64,000 nucleotides of DNA from Nocardioidaceae bacterium SCSIO 66511 (GCA_023100825.1 CP095846.1:3162001-3226000); one strand, 5' to 3'; positions 43,819 through 53,467 are shown, counted from the first letter of the stretch. Notes: generated by a model not told the origin, from the sequence alone. Made by a program: numbers and translations.

Positions 43819-44701
43819 GCAGCGACTCACCCGCGGCGAACCTCCGCAGCTGATCACGCAGCAAGGCATGCATCCGCGGGACCATCGCCGTCGTTCCGCC
43901 CGCGACATGAGGGGTGATGAGTACGCCGGGCGCATCCCAGAGCGGGTCTCCCGCGGGCAGCGGCTCCGGAGACGTCACGTCGAGCGCCGCGTACAACCTG
44001 CCCTTCGACGTCTCGGCCAGCAGCGCCTCGTTGTCGACCACACCACCGCGTGCGACGTTGACCAGCGTCGCGCCGTCCTTCATCGCGGCGAGGAAGTTCG
44101 CGTCGACCAGGTGGCGGGTCTCGTCGGTGAGCGGCACGAGGAGTACGACCACATCGGCCGTCGGCAGCAACTCCGGCAGCTCCTCGATGGTGCGTACGCC
44201 GTCGCGGGCGCGGCGGGCGACCTTCACCACCTCGCACTCGAACGGTTCGAGCCGGCGACCGAGCGCCTCGCCGATACTGCCGTAGCCGACGATCAGGACC
44301 CGGCTGTCCGCGAGCGCCGGTCCGCTCGTGTCGTGTCGCCAGTCATGCGCAGGCTGAGCGCGCACGTACTCCGGGATGCCCCGAATGGAAGCGAGCATCA
44401 ACGCCATCGCCATCTCGGCGGTCGCCGCATCGTGCACTCCTCGCGCGTTGCAGAGAGTGACCTCGTCGACAACATGCCGAGCGACGTGCTCCGTGCCCGC
44501 GGTGAGCGTCTGCACCACCCGAAGGGACGTCATCTGACGCAGCACCGACGGGAGGTCGACGTTCGTGTCGTACGCCGGTACGTACAATTCGACCCGCTCG
44601 ATGTCGGACGGCGGTTCACCCCCGACATAGACATCGTACGAAAGACCTTCGGGTGCCTCGCCCAGGTCGCCATGCGGGAACGGCAGCCAGACCAGCGACA
44701 T
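43802..44701 (-). CDS. D-isomer-specific 2-hydroxyacid dehydrogenase
   Basis: NAD-dependent enzyme of 299 residues. The Rossmann motif is VLIVGYGSIGEALGRRL. The catalytic set is visible: Arg in LVNVARGGVVDNEALL, Glu in LYAALDVTSPEPLPAGDPLW, and His in VLITPHVAGGT. The N-terminal substrate domain is short. ATG 44701 has GAGGAG; longer frames to 45220 are antisense to the next gene and rejected. It is too short for SerA and lacks its ACT domain. Likely a glyoxylate/hydroxypyruvate reductase-like enzyme. Confidence 0.87.
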   Translation of the reverse strand: MSLVWLPFPHGDLGEAPEGLSYDVYVGGEPPSDIERVELYVPAYDTNVDLPSVLRQMTSLRVVQTLTAGTEHVARHVVDEVTLCNARGVHDAATAEMAMALMLASIRGIPEYVRAQPAHDWRHDTSGPALADSRVLIVGYGSIGEALGRRLEPFECEVVKVARRARDGVRTIEELPELLPTADVVVLLVPLTDETRHLVDANFLAAMKDGATLVNVARGGVVDNEALLAETSKGRLYAALDVTSPEPLPAGDPLWDAPGVLITPHVAGGTTAMVPRMHALLRDQLRRFAAGESLLNVVR

Positions 44702-44767
44702 CGCTCTCCTCATCGTCGAATCGGGACCTAGTGCCCGCCGTCGGCGCTCCCTGAGACAATTAGTTAC

Positions 44768-45694
44768 ATGACCGCACAAACCGTAGCCGCTTCGACGGCC
44801 GTTCCGCGCGTGCGCTTCTACGATGTGCACAGCGCCGACGGCACCCGGCTGCGGGCGTGGAGCAACGACGCCGAGGGGCCGACCGTACTGCTCTGCAACG
44901 GCCTCGGCACCAATCCGTACGTCTGGCCGGCGTTGCTCTCCCCCGACTGCGGCGTCAACGTCATCTCGTGGAACCACCGAGGAGTCGGCGGCTCCGATCG
45001 GCCGGACGACCCCGATCACGTCTCGATCGAGGACTTCGTCGAGGACGCCGTCGCCGTCCTCGACGACGCAGGCGTCGACTCCTGCGTCGTCGTGGGCTGG
45101 TCGTTCGGCGTCAACGTCGCCTTCGAGCTGGCCACCCTGCATCCCGAGCGAGTGACGGGCCTGCTCGCGGTCGCCGGCGTACCCGGCGACACGTTCAGCA
45201 CCATGCTCGGGCCACTGCATCTGCCCGCTCCGGTGGCGCGTCGGCTAACGGTCGGGTCGGCATGGGCGATGCTCGCAACCGGCAAGGCGCTGTCGATGGT
45301 CACCAAGCGGGTGCCGTGGAACCCCGTCACCACGAAACTGTTGCGGCACAGCGGTTTCATGCTGCCGTCGGCGTCCGATGCCGTCGTACGCGAGGCGGTA
45401 CGCGAGTTTCTGACCACCGACATCGACTGGTACATGCGACTGGCCGTGCACGCGGCACGTCACCCACGGGTGTCGCTGTCAGCCATCGACGTTCCGACGA
45501 CGTTCGTCTCAGGGCACTGGGACGTACTCGCCGGGGCTCGGGCGATGGACACGGCGGCCGAGCGAATGGCCGATGCGCACCTCGTCGAGCTGCGCGGATC
45601 GCACTTCCTGCCGATGGAGTACCCGGACGAAATCCATACCGAGTTGCTGAACCTGCTGTCTCGGATCAACGCTCAGTCGACGTCGATCGAGTAG
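44768..45694 (+). CDS. alpha/beta hydrolase
   Basis: A 308-residue hydrolase. The oxyanion region is LLCNGLGTNPYVWPAL, the nucleophile elbow GWSFG (S112), the acid is probably Asp in VSGHWDVLAGA and the His is in LRGSHFLPMEYP. ATG 44768 lies seven bases after GACAAT, so it may be leaderless. It is divergent from the 2-hydroxyacid dehydrogenase (66 bp) and converges with the GNAT gene, overlapping it by 22 bp. Substrate unknown; the lid region is small and the sequence resembles haloperoxidase/lactonase-type family members. Confidence 0.87.
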   Translation: MTAQTVAASTAVPRVRFYDVHSADGTRLRAWSNDAEGPTVLLCNGLGTNPYVWPALLSPDCGVNVISWNHRGVGGSDRPDDPDHVSIEDFVEDAVAVLDDAGVDSCVVVGWSFGVNVAFELATLHPERVTGLLAVAGVPGDTFSTMLGPLHLPAPVARRLTVGSAWAMLATGKALSMVTKRVPWNPVTTKLLRHSGFMLPSASDAVVREAVREFLTTDIDWYMRLAVHAARHPRVSLSAIDVPTTFVSGHWDVLAGARAMDTAAERMADAHLVELRGSHFLPMEYPDEIHTELLNLLSRINAQSTSIE

Positions 45695-46707
45695 TACTTC
45701 GTGCGATGAGTCGGCCGGTAGCCGACCGACTCGTACAGCGCGACGGCACCACTCGGGTTCTCTGCATCGGCATCCAGCGTCGCGTACGAGTGACCGGCCT
45801 CGGCGAACGCCTCAGCCGAGAGCGCGAGCAGGTATCGAGCGAGACCGCATCCGCGCCAGGCGCGGCGGACGCCGATCACGTCTGTGTAGCCGTCGGTGAA
45901 ACCCTGCGGCGCCCAGTCGTGCTCGTACTCGCAGTTGACGACGTACGCGACGATCGGCTCGTCCGGGTCATTCGCGTCGACGATCACGAAGCTCTGAGCC
46001 GGGCGGAACGCCTCCTCCTCGAGAAGTCCGGTGCGCCAGGCCTCCTCGTCGTACGTAGCGGATCCCCAGTGATCTCGGAATGCGTCGTTGTGCGCGAGCC
46101 GTAACCGTTCCGCGTACCTGTCGTCGAACCGTTCGACGCGTAGGCCGTCGATCGGCAGATCGCCGACGTGCGGTACGTCTGTGAGTCGACGGCGCAGTTG
46201 GAGGAACCACCGCGTGACCTCGAAACCAGCCGCCTCGAACAGCCGCGCTCGATTGGTGACCTGCTCCTCGACGAAACCTCCGATCCGCGCAGGCAGTCGC
46301 GCGGCGTGCGCATCGACCGCGCGCAGGTCGGCGATGTTCGCAACCGCGCGCTTACGCTGCCACGCCAGCAGCTCTCGACCGATTCCGCGCCCGCGCCAGT
46401 CCGGGTCGACGCCGCCCGTCAGCGCAACCGCGACGGTATCGATCGCGCCGAGCCGGAACATGTTCCGGCCGACCGCGCGAAACTCGCCGTCGACATCCAC
46501 AGCCACCCTTGAGTCGGCCTCCAGGTCCACCCACGACTGGCGGGTCAGGACTTCCAGATCGGAGCGTCGCGTACGCTCCTCGGCGCGATCGTGGACCTCC
46601 ATCTTCTCGACCAGCGCGATCCATCGGTCGAGGTCGGCCACAGACAAGGCGCGCCAGGTGAGGCCGTTACGGTCTGGGCTCGTGGTGACCGACTGGGTAG
46701 TGCTCAT
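45673..46707 (-). CDS. tandem GNAT-family N-acetyltransferase
   Basis: A 344-residue protein with two GNAT domains. Acetyl-CoA motif A appears as VDPDWRGRGIGRELLAWQ near residue 100 and again as DVIGVRRAWRGCGLARYLLAL near residue 290. The two-domain plan resembles mycothiol synthase (MshD) and Eis-type enzymes, but there is no mycothiol gene nearby. ATG 46707 lies six bases after TACCTT (minus strand), a likely -10, so translation may be leaderless. The longer frame to 47118 overlaps the next gene and is rejected. Confidence 0.83.
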   Translation of the reverse strand: MSTTQSVTTSPDRNGLTWRALSVADLDRWIALVEKMEVHDRAEERTRRSDLEVLTRQSWVDLEADSRVAVDVDGEFRAVGRNMFRLGAIDTVAVALTGGVDPDWRGRGIGRELLAWQRKRAVANIADLRAVDAHAARLPARIGGFVEEQVTNRARLFEAAGFEVTRWFLQLRRRLTDVPHVGDLPIDGLRVERFDDRYAERLRLAHNDAFRDHWGSATYDEEAWRTGLLEEEAFRPAQSFVIVDANDPDEPIVAYVVNCEYEHDWAPQGFTDGYTDVIGVRRAWRGCGLARYLLALSAEAFAEAGHSYATLDADAENPSGAVALYESVGYRPTHRTKYYSIDVD

Positions 46708-46756
46708 AGCGAGAAGGTAGATGACCGACCTCGACAGAGCGACCGGATTTCGCCGC

Positions 46757-47170
46757 TCAGACGATCGGTGTGGTCTGTGCCAGTGCGATCCTCCACTGCG
46801 CACCATCACGCTTGACGACGTACGTGAACGCGCCCCGCTCGGGAACCTCGGCGGCCTCGTCCTGCCGCCCGTCATGCACAGACTTGATGCTGCTGACGAT
46901 GGCAACGTCGCCAGTGACCGGGCGTACGTCGATGACCTCGACGGTCGTGGTGACGTCGCGGAGCGGCGATGCGACCGCCTTCGCCATCGCGGACTCGAAC
47001 TCGTCGCGGCCGAACAGCCTGCGTCCCGCGATGTTGACGATGACGGCGTCCTCGACGTGTAGCGCCGGCAACACGCCGGCATCGTTCTGTGCGTCGTGAG
47101 CCTGCTGGACGACGGCACGGATCGCCCGCTCGTCGTCCTCGGTGATCGGAGAGGTCTCTGTCGTAGTCAT
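46757..47170 (-). CDS. SnoaL-like / SgcJ-type NTF2-fold protein
   Basis: A 137-residue protein of the SgcJ/EcaC group: ITEDDERAIRAVVQQAHDAQNDAGVLPALHVEDAVIVNIAGRRLFGRDEF, then VIDVRPVTGDVAIVSSIKSVHD and FTYVVKRDGAQWRIALAQTTPIV. The fold is a ligand-binding cone; catalytic residues cannot be assigned. ATG 47170 is divergent from the MarR gene, and MarR operator site 1 lies between them, so it is probably part of the MarR regulon. Confidence 0.78.
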   Translation of the reverse strand: MTTTETSPITEDDERAIRAVVQQAHDAQNDAGVLPALHVEDAVIVNIAGRRLFGRDEFESAMAKAVASPLRDVTTTVEVIDVRPVTGDVAIVSSIKSVHDGRQDEAAEVPERGAFTYVVKRDGAQWRIALAQTTPIV

Positions 47171-47228
47171 GCGACGAGCCTAGAACCTAAACATTGCTTC
47201 ATATCAAGGCCGTCGGACCTGCGGTTCA

Positions 47229-47245
47229 AGTTCGCCTCACGAACT
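47229..47245. promoter_or_regulatory. MarR operator, site 1
   Basis: AGTTCG-CCTCA-CGAACT, between the divergent SnoaL-like and marR genes. Arms are identical to those of site 2 near 47.77 kb. Confidence 0.75.
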
Positions 47246-47263
47246 AGATGATCTTTCAAATGC

Positions 47264-47278
47264 TATTCTGGAGAGGTG
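47264..47278 (+). promoter_or_regulatory. leaderless marR promoter
   Basis: A -10 box TATTCT (47264-47269) ends six bases before the GTG start. GGAGAG directly abuts the GTG and is too close to act as a ribosome-binding site, which supports a leaderless mRNA. Confidence 0.5.
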
Positions 47279-47743
47279 GGAGAACCTGCAGAGAATCAGT
47301 TGAACATCGTGACCGGGTTGGTACGTGCCACCTTTCTGGTCGACGCCGTCTATTCGGAATCTGCCCGAGAGCACGGCCTCACCCAACAGCAGGGTCAGCT
47401 GCTCTGCGTGCTGATGCCACAGCCGTACGGCATGCGCGAGCTCGGCACCATGCTCGGCCTGGCCAAGTCCAGCCTGACCGGCCTGGTGGACCGCACCGTG
47501 CGCAACGGACTGGTCCGACGTGAGCCGGACCCACGTGACACCCGGGCAGTGCGCGTCGCCCTCACCCCACAGGGCCGCACACTTGCGGATCGGTTCTACC
47601 CCGAGACGTGTCGGCGGATCGAGACCCTCACGACGGGCCTGAACAACACCGAGTGCGACACCCTCGCCCGGCTGCTCGGCCGCGTGGTTGCCGCCAACGA
47701 CGTACCCCCGGTGTTCGCCAACCTCGACGAGCCGGAGTCCTAG
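47276..47743 (+). CDS. MarR-family transcriptional regulator
   Basis: A 155-residue winged-helix regulator: QLLCVLMPQPYGMRELGTMLGLAKSSLTGLVDRTVRNGLVRREPDPRDTRAVRVALTPQGR. It has three Cys (in LLCVL, ETCRR and TECDT), so redox sensing is possible. GTG 47276 appears leaderless. Three operators with arms (A/C)GTTCG / CGAACT flank it: one upstream and two downstream, before the NmrA-type reductase. It therefore probably represses itself, the SnoaL-like gene and the reductase/LLM operon. Confidence 0.88.
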   Translation: MGEPAENQLNIVTGLVRATFLVDAVYSESAREHGLTQQQGQLLCVLMPQPYGMRELGTMLGLAKSSLTGLVDRTVRNGLVRREPDPRDTRAVRVALTPQGRTLADRFYPETCRRIETLTTGLNNTECDTLARLLGRVVAANDVPPVFANLDEPES

Positions 47744-47762
47744 TTGCCCAAATATCCCTTGT

Positions 47763-47779
47763 AGTTCGTGCTACGAACT
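47763..47779. promoter_or_regulatory. MarR operator, site 2
   Basis: AGTTCG-TGCTA-CGAACT, extended to 19 bp by flanking T and A. It lies 47 bp before the NmrA-type reductase start. Confidence 0.8.
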
Positions 47780-47784
47780 ACTAT

Positions 47785-47801
47785 CGTTCGTGCTGCGAAC
47801 T
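47785..47801. promoter_or_regulatory. MarR operator, site 3
   Basis: CGTTCG-TGCTG-CGAACT, 22 bp (two helical turns) after site 2, so two dimers could bind the same face of the helix. Confidence 0.75.
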
Positions 47802-47825
47802 AGCAGCACCTATGAAGGGCCCATC

Positions 47826-48683
47826 ATGTCTGACCGTATTGCCGTCACCGGAGCCACCGGAGCGCTCGGTGGCCTCGTCATCGACCACCTACTCACGCGT
47901 GTACCGGCCGATCGAATCGTCGCCATCGCCCGCAACCCGGACAAGACGACCACCCTCCAGGAGAGGTCCGTCCCCGTACGCATCGCAGACCACGAGGACC
48001 ATGCGGCCGTCGAAGCGGCGCTCGAGGGCGTAGACGTACTGCTGCTGGTCTCCGGCAACGAGTTCGTCAAGCGGATGACCCAGCACGAGAACGTCATCCG
48101 GGCTGCGCAACGAGCAGGTGTGTCTCGGCTCGTCTACACCAGCGCGCCGCACGCCGACACCAGCACCCAGTTCATCACCGCAGAGCACCGGGCAACCGAG
48201 AAGCTGATCCGTGAATCCGGGCTCACCTACACGATGCTGCGGATCAACTCCTGGCATGAGAACTACCAGGGTCTGCTGTCCAGCGCTCCCGACACGGGCG
48301 AGATCCTCGGCAGCGTGCATGAAGGGAGGGTGGCCAGCGCCGCCAAGACCGACTACGCCGAGGCGGCCGCTGTCGTACTGACGACCGACGGCCACGACAA
48401 CGCGACGTACGAACTGACCGGCGACGTCGCCTGGTCGTACCCGGAGCTCGCGGCGGCCGTTTCCGATGCCGTCGGTGTGCCGGTGTCCTACCGCGACGTG
48501 TCGTCGCAGGAGCATGCCGCCGCGCTACAAGCCCAAGGCGTCGACGATGACTTTGCGTCGTTCCTCGTACAGCTGGATGCCGACACCGCGTCGGGAGTCT
48601 CGGCGGAGGCGACCGACCAGCTGCGCCGGCTCATCGGCCGACCGTCGACCCCGCTCGTCGCGGGCTTGCGCGCCCTGGTCTGA
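47826..48683 (+). CDS. NmrA-like NAD(P)H-dependent reductase (quinone oxidoreductase 2 type)
   Basis: A 285-residue atypical short-chain reductase. The nucleotide motif is IAVTGATGALGGLVIDHLL, followed by VPVRIADHEDHAAVEAALEGVDVLLLVSG, LVYTSAPHADTS and LRINSWHENYQGLL, closely resembling QorB/YtfG proteins that reduce quinones. ATG 47826 has GAAGGG. Two MarR operators precede it, and an LLM-class oxidoreductase follows after 12 bp. The unit looks like a response to a quinone or other electrophile. Confidence 0.87.
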   Translation: MSDRIAVTGATGALGGLVIDHLLTRVPADRIVAIARNPDKTTTLQERSVPVRIADHEDHAAVEAALEGVDVLLLVSGNEFVKRMTQHENVIRAAQRAGVSRLVYTSAPHADTSTQFITAEHRATEKLIRESGLTYTMLRINSWHENYQGLLSSAPDTGEILGSVHEGRVASAAKTDYAEAAAVVLTTDGHDNATYELTGDVAWSYPELAAAVSDAVGVPVSYRDVSSQEHAAALQAQGVDDDFASFLVQLDADTASGVSAEATDQLRRLIGRPSTPLVAGLRALV

Positions 48684-48695
48684 AAGGAGATCACC

Positions 48696-49628
48696 ATGGT
48701 TTCCGACGGTGTCGTCTTCGGCTTCGGTGCGCCGAACGGTTTCGACGATCCGGCAGCGCTGCTGAACGCGACCGAACAAGCCGATCGTGACGGACTCGAC
48801 CTGTTCTCGATTCCCGATCATCCCTACCTCGGCTCGCGCCTGGACGCGTACGCCGCGATCGGGTTCGTGCTCGGCCGCACGAGCCGGATCGCAGCGTACG
48901 CGAACGTCACGAACCTGCCGACCCGCCCGGCGCCGATCCTTGCGCGGACCGCGGCTTCCCTTTCCGCGTTGTCCGGCGGCCGTTTCGTGCTCGGTATGGG
49001 TGCGGGCGGCGATTGGGGCCGGATCTCGGACCTCGGGGTGCGCCGGCTGTCGCCGAGAGACGCCGTGACCGCCTTCGAGGAGGCGGTCGTGCTCATCCGA
49101 CAACTGTCCGGCGGTGGCCCGCCGGTCGACTACGACGGCGACCACTACGGTGTGAGCCGGATCGATCCCTCGCCGACGCCCGCGCCAACGGTCTGGACAG
49201 GTTCGGTGGGCCCGAGGTCGCTGGCCGCAACGGGAAGGGTCGCGGACGGGTGGATCCCCGGCCACGCGGCGGACTGGCTCAGCGAGCGCTACCGGGAGTC
49301 GCGTCCGTACATCGACGACGCGGCGATGGCGGTCGGCCGTGACCCGCGCGAGATCCGGACGGTCTTCAACCTCCCGGGACAGATCACCGACCGCCCGCTG
49401 CCCTCTACGCGAGAACGCGACGGTCGCTGGATCGGCGGTTCGACACGCCAATGGGTCGAAGAGCTCACCGAGGCAGTGCTGCGCCATGGCGCATCGGGGT
49501 TCACGCTGTTCTCCGACCTCCGCGGTGGCACCGCGTCGGAGCTCACCTTGCGCCGTTGGGCGACCGAAGTCGCGCCGGCCGTACGCGAGGCAGTCGCGAA
49601 GAAGGCCGGCGCCGACCCCGTCAGGTGA
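48696..49628 (+). CDS. LLM-class flavin/F420-dependent oxidoreductase
   Basis: A 310-residue luciferase-like TIM-barrel protein: [71 protein letters not shown] is typical of F420-dependent members. ATG 48696 has a strong AAAGGAG site. It is cotranscribed with the NmrA-type reductase. Whether it uses F420H2 or FMN cannot be settled from sequence. Its last eight bases overlap the converging gatB gene. Confidence 0.87.
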   Translation: MVSDGVVFGFGAPNGFDDPAALLNATEQADRDGLDLFSIPDHPYLGSRLDAYAAIGFVLGRTSRIAAYANVTNLPTRPAPILARTAASLSALSGGRFVLGMGAGGDWGRISDLGVRRLSPRDAVTAFEEAVVLIRQLSGGGPPVDYDGDHYGVSRIDPSPTPAPTVWTGSVGPRSLAATGRVADGWIPGHAADWLSERYRESRPYIDDAAMAVGRDPREIRTVFNLPGQITDRPLPSTRERDGRWIGGSTRQWVEELTEAVLRHGASGFTLFSDLRGGTASELTLRRWATEVAPAVREAVAKKAGADPVR

Positions 49629-51117
49629 GCTTCTCGAGGATCAGCTCGCGTACGCGACCGGCGTCGGCCTGCCCGCGCATCTCCTTCATCACCGCACCGA
49701 TGAGCGCCCCCGCGGCCGCATGCTTACCGCCGCGGATCTTGTCGGCGACGTCGGCGTTGGCCTTGATCGCGCGGTCGACCGCCTCGCCGAGCGCACCCTC
49801 GTCGGAGACCACCTCGAGGCCGCGGGCACTGACCACCTGCTCGGGTGAGCCCTCCCCCGCGAGTACCCCGTCGAAGACCTGGCGCGCGAGCTTGTCGTTG
49901 ATCCGCCCGGCGTCGACGAGCCCCTGGATCTCCGCGACCTGTGTAGGCGTGATCGCCAGCTCAGCAAGGTCGACCTCCTGCTCGTTCGCTCGGCGAGCGA
50001 GCTCCGAGAGCCACCACTTACGCGCTGCCTGCGGCGCGGCTCCGGCGGCGATCGTCTCGGCGACCGCGTCGAGCGCACCTGCGCCGACGACGTCACGCAT
50101 CTCGAGATCGGAGAAGTCCCAGTCCTGCTGCAGACGCGCACGACGCTCCGCCGGCGGCTCGGGCAGCTCCGCTCGCAGCTCCTCGACCCATTCGCGCGAC
50201 GGCGCGACGGGTACGAGGTCGGGCTCCGGGAAGTAGCGGTAGTCCTCCGCATCGGACTTCTCGCGGCCCGACGTGGTGATGCCCGTGTCTTCATGCCAGT
50301 GCCGCGTCTCTTGGAGCACCGAGTCACCCGCGTCGAGTTCGCCCGCCTGCCGGCCGACCTCGTAACGCACGGCGCGCTCGACCGAACGCAGCGAGTTGAC
50401 GTTCTTCGTCTCGGTGCGCGTACCGAGCGGTGCATCGGCGCCAGATCGCAATGACAGGTTGACATCGCAGCGCAGCGAGCCCTGCTCCATCCGTACGTCG
50501 GAGACACCGAGCCCGAGCAGCAGCTCGCGCAGGTGCGCGACGTACGCGCGTGCGACCTCCGGTGCCTTGTCACCCGCACCTTCGATCGGCCTCGTCACGA
50601 TCTCGATCAGCGGGATGCCGGCGCGGTTGTAGTCGACCAACGAGTGGTCGGCGCCGTGGATGCGGCCGGTGGCGCCGCCGACGTGCAGCGACTTACCGGT
50701 GTCTTCCTCCATGTGGGCGCGCTCAATGTCGATTCGGTACGTCTGGCCGTCGACAACGACCTCGGTCCAGCCGTCGAAGCAGATCGGCTCGTCGTACTGC
50801 GAGGTCTGGAAGTTCTTCGGCATATCCGGGTAGAAGTAGTTCTTGCGCGCGAAGCGGCACCACTCGGCGATCTCGCAGTTGAGCGCGAGACCGATCCGGA
50901 TGGCCGACTCGACCGCCGTACCGTTGACCACCGGCAGCGCGCCGGGCAGTCCGAGGCACACCGGGCACACTTGGGTGTTGGGCTCGGCGCCGAACGTCGT
51001 CGCGCACCCGCAGAACATCTTGGTCATCGTGCCGAGCTCGACATGCACCTCGAGCCCGAGCACCGGGTCGAAGCGGGTCATGGCGTCGTCGAACGACACC
51101 ATCGTCGCCGCGGTCAT
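49621..51117 (-). CDS. gatB: Asp-tRNA(Asn)/Glu-tRNA(Gln) amidotransferase subunit B
   Basis: Kinase/tRNA-binding subunit of GatCAB that converts mischarged Glu-tRNAGln or Asp-tRNAAsn. At 498 residues it is normal length. Motifs: [76 protein letters not shown] and [13 protein letters not shown]-terminal YqeY/GatB helical tail ([28 protein letters not shown]) follows. ATG 51117 overlaps the gatA stop (ATGA). Last gene of gatC-gatA-gatB. Confidence 0.97.
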   Translation of the reverse strand: MTAATMVSFDDAMTRFDPVLGLEVHVELGTMTKMFCGCATTFGAEPNTQVCPVCLGLPGALPVVNGTAVESAIRIGLALNCEIAEWCRFARKNYFYPDMPKNFQTSQYDEPICFDGWTEVVVDGQTYRIDIERAHMEEDTGKSLHVGGATGRIHGADHSLVDYNRAGIPLIEIVTRPIEGAGDKAPEVARAYVAHLRELLLGLGVSDVRMEQGSLRCDVNLSLRSGADAPLGTRTETKNVNSLRSVERAVRYEVGRQAGELDAGDSVLQETRHWHEDTGITTSGREKSDAEDYRYFPEPDLVPVAPSREWVEELRAELPEPPAERRARLQQDWDFSDLEMRDVVGAGALDAVAETIAAGAAPQAARKWWLSELARRANEQEVDLAELAITPTQVAEIQGLVDAGRINDKLARQVFDGVLAGEGSPEQVVSARGLEVVSDEGALGEAVDRAIKANADVADKIRGGKHAAAGALIGAVMKEMRGQADAGRVRELILEKLT

Positions 51118-52622
51118 GCGCGTACCTCCAGCTTCGGAGCCCCTGCAAGCAGTTGGCTCCCCCATTTGTCTTCGAGCATCGACTCGATCGCGGCGCCGAC
51201 GTTGTAGAGCCGGTCGTCGGCCGTCGCGGGTGCGAGGACCTGCACGCCGGCGGGCAGGCCGTCCTCGTCGGCGAGGCCGCTCGGCACGGAGATGCCCGGT
51301 ACGCCGGCGAGGTTCGCAGGGATGGTCGCGACGTCGTTCAGGTACATCGCCATCGGGTCGTCGAGCTTCTCGCCGAGCTTGAACGCCGTCGTCGGCGCCG
51401 TCGGCGAGATGAGCGCGTGCACCTGCTCGAACGCCGCAGCGAAGTCGCGGCTGATCAGCGTGCGTACCTTCTGCGCCGAGCCGTAGTACGCGTCGTAGTA
51501 GCCGCTCGACAGCGCGTACGTGCCGATGATGATGCGGCGCTTGACCTCATCGCCGAACCCGGCATCGCGGCTCGCTGCCATGACCTGCTCGGCACTCGGC
51601 GAGTCGACCCCGTCGGGCGTGACCCGCAGGCCGTAGCGCATAGCGTCGAACTTCGCGAGGTTGCTGCTCGCCTCGCTCGGCTGGATCAGGTAGTACGCGG
51701 CAAGTGCGTACTCGAAATGCGGGCACGAGACCTCGACGATCTCCGCACCCGCCTTGGTCAGCAGCTCGACGACGTCGTCGAAGCGGGCGCGTACGCCGGA
51801 CTGATAGCCCTCGCCGCCGAGCTCCTTGACCACGCCGATGCGTAACCCGGAGACGTCACCGCGACGTGCGGCCGCGACGAGATCGGGTACGGGCTGATCG
51901 ATGCTGGTCGAGTCCATCGGGTCGTGGCCGCCGATCACCTCGTGCAGCAGGGCCGCGTCGAGTACCGATCGGGTGACCGGTCCGGCCTGGTCGAAGCTGC
52001 TCGCGAGCGCGACGAGCCCGTAACGAGAGACGCCGCCGTAGGTCGGCTTGACGCCGACGGTGCCCGTGACGGCTCCGGGTTGGCGGATCGAACCTCCCGT
52101 GTCGGTGCCCACCGCGAGCGGCACCTCGTACGCAGCGACGGCCGCCGCGGAACCCCCTCCCGAGCCGCCCGGAATGCGATCGGTGTCCCATGGGTTGCGG
52201 GTCGGCCCGTACGCGGAGTGCTCGGTGGACGAGCCCATCGCGAACTCGTCCATGTTCGTCTTACCGACGATCGGCATGCCCGCCGCGCGGATGCGCTCGA
52301 CGACGGTCGCGTCGTACGGCGGCACCCACCCCTCGAGGATCCTCGACCCGCACGTGGTGGGCAGCCCTTTGGTGGCGAGAACGTCTTTGACGGCGATCGG
52401 TACGCCGGCGAGTGGTCCGAGCTTCTCACCGGAGGCGCGCCGAGCGTCGATATCGCGTGCCGTCGCGAGGGCACCCTCACGGTCGACATGCAGGAACGCG
52501 TTGATCTCGCCGTCGACGGCCGCAATGCGGTCGAGGCTCGCCGTGGTGGCGTCTTCGGAGGTGATGTCGCCCGCTGCGATCTTCTCGGCGAGTTCCGCTG
52601 CACCGAGGTCGAGTGCGCTCAC
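51114..52622 (-). CDS. gatA: Asp-tRNA(Asn)/Glu-tRNA(Gln) amidotransferase subunit A
   Basis: Glutaminase subunit of 502 residues in the amidase-signature family. The catalytic Ser-cisSer-Lys triad is in [76 protein letters not shown] is typical GatA. GTG 52622 overlaps the gatC stop (GTGA) and follows GGGAGGAGCA. It acts with GatB and GatC in translation quality control. Confidence 0.97.
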   Translation of the reverse strand: MSALDLGAAELAEKIAAGDITSEDATTASLDRIAAVDGEINAFLHVDREGALATARDIDARRASGEKLGPLAGVPIAVKDVLATKGLPTTCGSRILEGWVPPYDATVVERIRAAGMPIVGKTNMDEFAMGSSTEHSAYGPTRNPWDTDRIPGGSGGGSAAAVAAYEVPLAVGTDTGGSIRQPGAVTGTVGVKPTYGGVSRYGLVALASSFDQAGPVTRSVLDAALLHEVIGGHDPMDSTSIDQPVPDLVAAARRGDVSGLRIGVVKELGGEGYQSGVRARFDDVVELLTKAGAEIVEVSCPHFEYALAAYYLIQPSEASSNLAKFDAMRYGLRVTPDGVDSPSAEQVMAASRDAGFGDEVKRRIIIGTYALSSGYYDAYYGSAQKVRTLISRDFAAAFEQVHALISPTAPTTAFKLGEKLDDPMAMYLNDVATIPANLAGVPGISVPSGLADEDGLPAGVQVLAPATADDRLYNVGAAIESMLEDKWGSQLLAGAPKLEVRA

Positions 52623-52933
52623 TGCTCCTCCCCAAGGATCCGCGGCACGGAGAACCGCTGCTGCTCGACCTGCGGCGCCATCGCCAGCGCCTCCTCCGGG
52701 CTGAGGCCCGGGCGTACCTCGTCGGGGCGAAAGACGTTGGTCAGCGGAACCGCATGCGACATCGGCGGGATGTCGTCGGTGGCGACCTCGGACACTGCGG
52801 CAACCGAGTCGAGGATGACCGACAGCTCCGGTGCCATCTTGTCGAGCTCCTCGTCGGACAGGTCGATGCGCGCGAGGCTCGCCAGGTGTGCGACGTCGGC
52901 GCGGGTGATGCCCGCGGCGTCTGGCTCGCTCAT
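52619..52933 (-). CDS. gatC: Asp-tRNA(Asn)/Glu-tRNA(Gln) amidotransferase subunit C
   Basis: Small 104-residue subunit that stabilises GatA-GatB. The N-terminal helix [36 protein letters not shown] and the extended [39 protein letters not shown] are classic. ATG 52933 has AAGGGA about 12 bases upstream. First gene of the gatCAB operon. Confidence 0.96.
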   Translation of the reverse strand: MSEPDAAGITRADVAHLASLARIDLSDEELDKMAPELSVILDSVAAVSEVATDDIPPMSHAVPLTNVFRPDEVRPGLSPEEALAMAPQVEQQRFSVPRILGEEQ

Positions 52934-52997
52934 AGGGGCAGGAGTTCCCTTCGTCGGTGCGTGGGGATTACCGGCCCATCCTAGTGCTCCGCTCGAC

Positions 52998-53003
52998 TAC
53001 GCT
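52998..53003 (+). promoter_or_regulatory. -10 box of a leaderless gene
   Basis: TACGCT ends seven bases before ATG 53011. No ribosome-binding site is present and no -35 is clear. Confidence 0.45.
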
Positions 53004-53010
53004 GACCGGC

Positions 53011-53421
53011 ATGTCACGTCCGGCTCGCGTAGACGACATCGAGACCATCGCGCTCGCACTGCCGCGAACTGCGAAGGTCTCGGGTTGGGGCGGTCGACCC
53101 GCGTACCAGGTGAGCCGGAAGTGGTTTGTCGGGTTCCGCTCGCCACGCCCGGACGCGCTCGACGAGGACGGCGAACGACTGACCGATGTCATCCTGATCC
53201 GGGTTCCGGACGAGTCGGAGAAACTCGCTCTTGTGCAGGACGACGGGCCGTTCTTCACCACCTCGCACTTCGACGGCTACAACGCCGTTCTCGTACGTGA
53301 ATCGCAGCTGGACGAGATCTCACGCGTCGAACTGGCTGAGATTCTCACCGACGCCTGGCGCACCTGTGCACCGAAGACAGTCGTACGCGCGTACGACGAA
53401 GCGCGATCGGCGGACGAGTGA
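53011..53421 (+). CDS. MmcQ/YjbR-family DNA-binding-like protein
   Basis: A 136-residue protein of the MmcQ/YjbR (CyaY-like fold) group: VDDIETIALALPRTAKVSGWGGRPAYQVSRKWFVGFR, then IRVPDESEKLALVQDDGPFFTTSHFDGYNAVLV. Family function is unknown. ATG 53011 lies seven bases after TACGCT (52998-53003), the same -10 and spacing as at padR, so it is probably leaderless. Divergent from gatC, 77 bp away. Confidence 0.8.
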   Translation: MSRPARVDDIETIALALPRTAKVSGWGGRPAYQVSRKWFVGFRSPRPDALDEDGERLTDVILIRVPDESEKLALVQDDGPFFTTSHFDGYNAVLVRESQLDEISRVELAEILTDAWRTCAPKTVVRAYDEARSADE

Positions 53422-53467
53422 CGCACCCCGAACCGCACCCGCACACGGACGATTGAGGACGAACCCC

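Noticed and set aside
43802-44701. 2-hydroxyacid dehydrogenase as serA
   Set aside because: At 299 residues it lacks the ASB and ACT domains of actinobacterial SerA and is not adjacent to ilvC or leuB.
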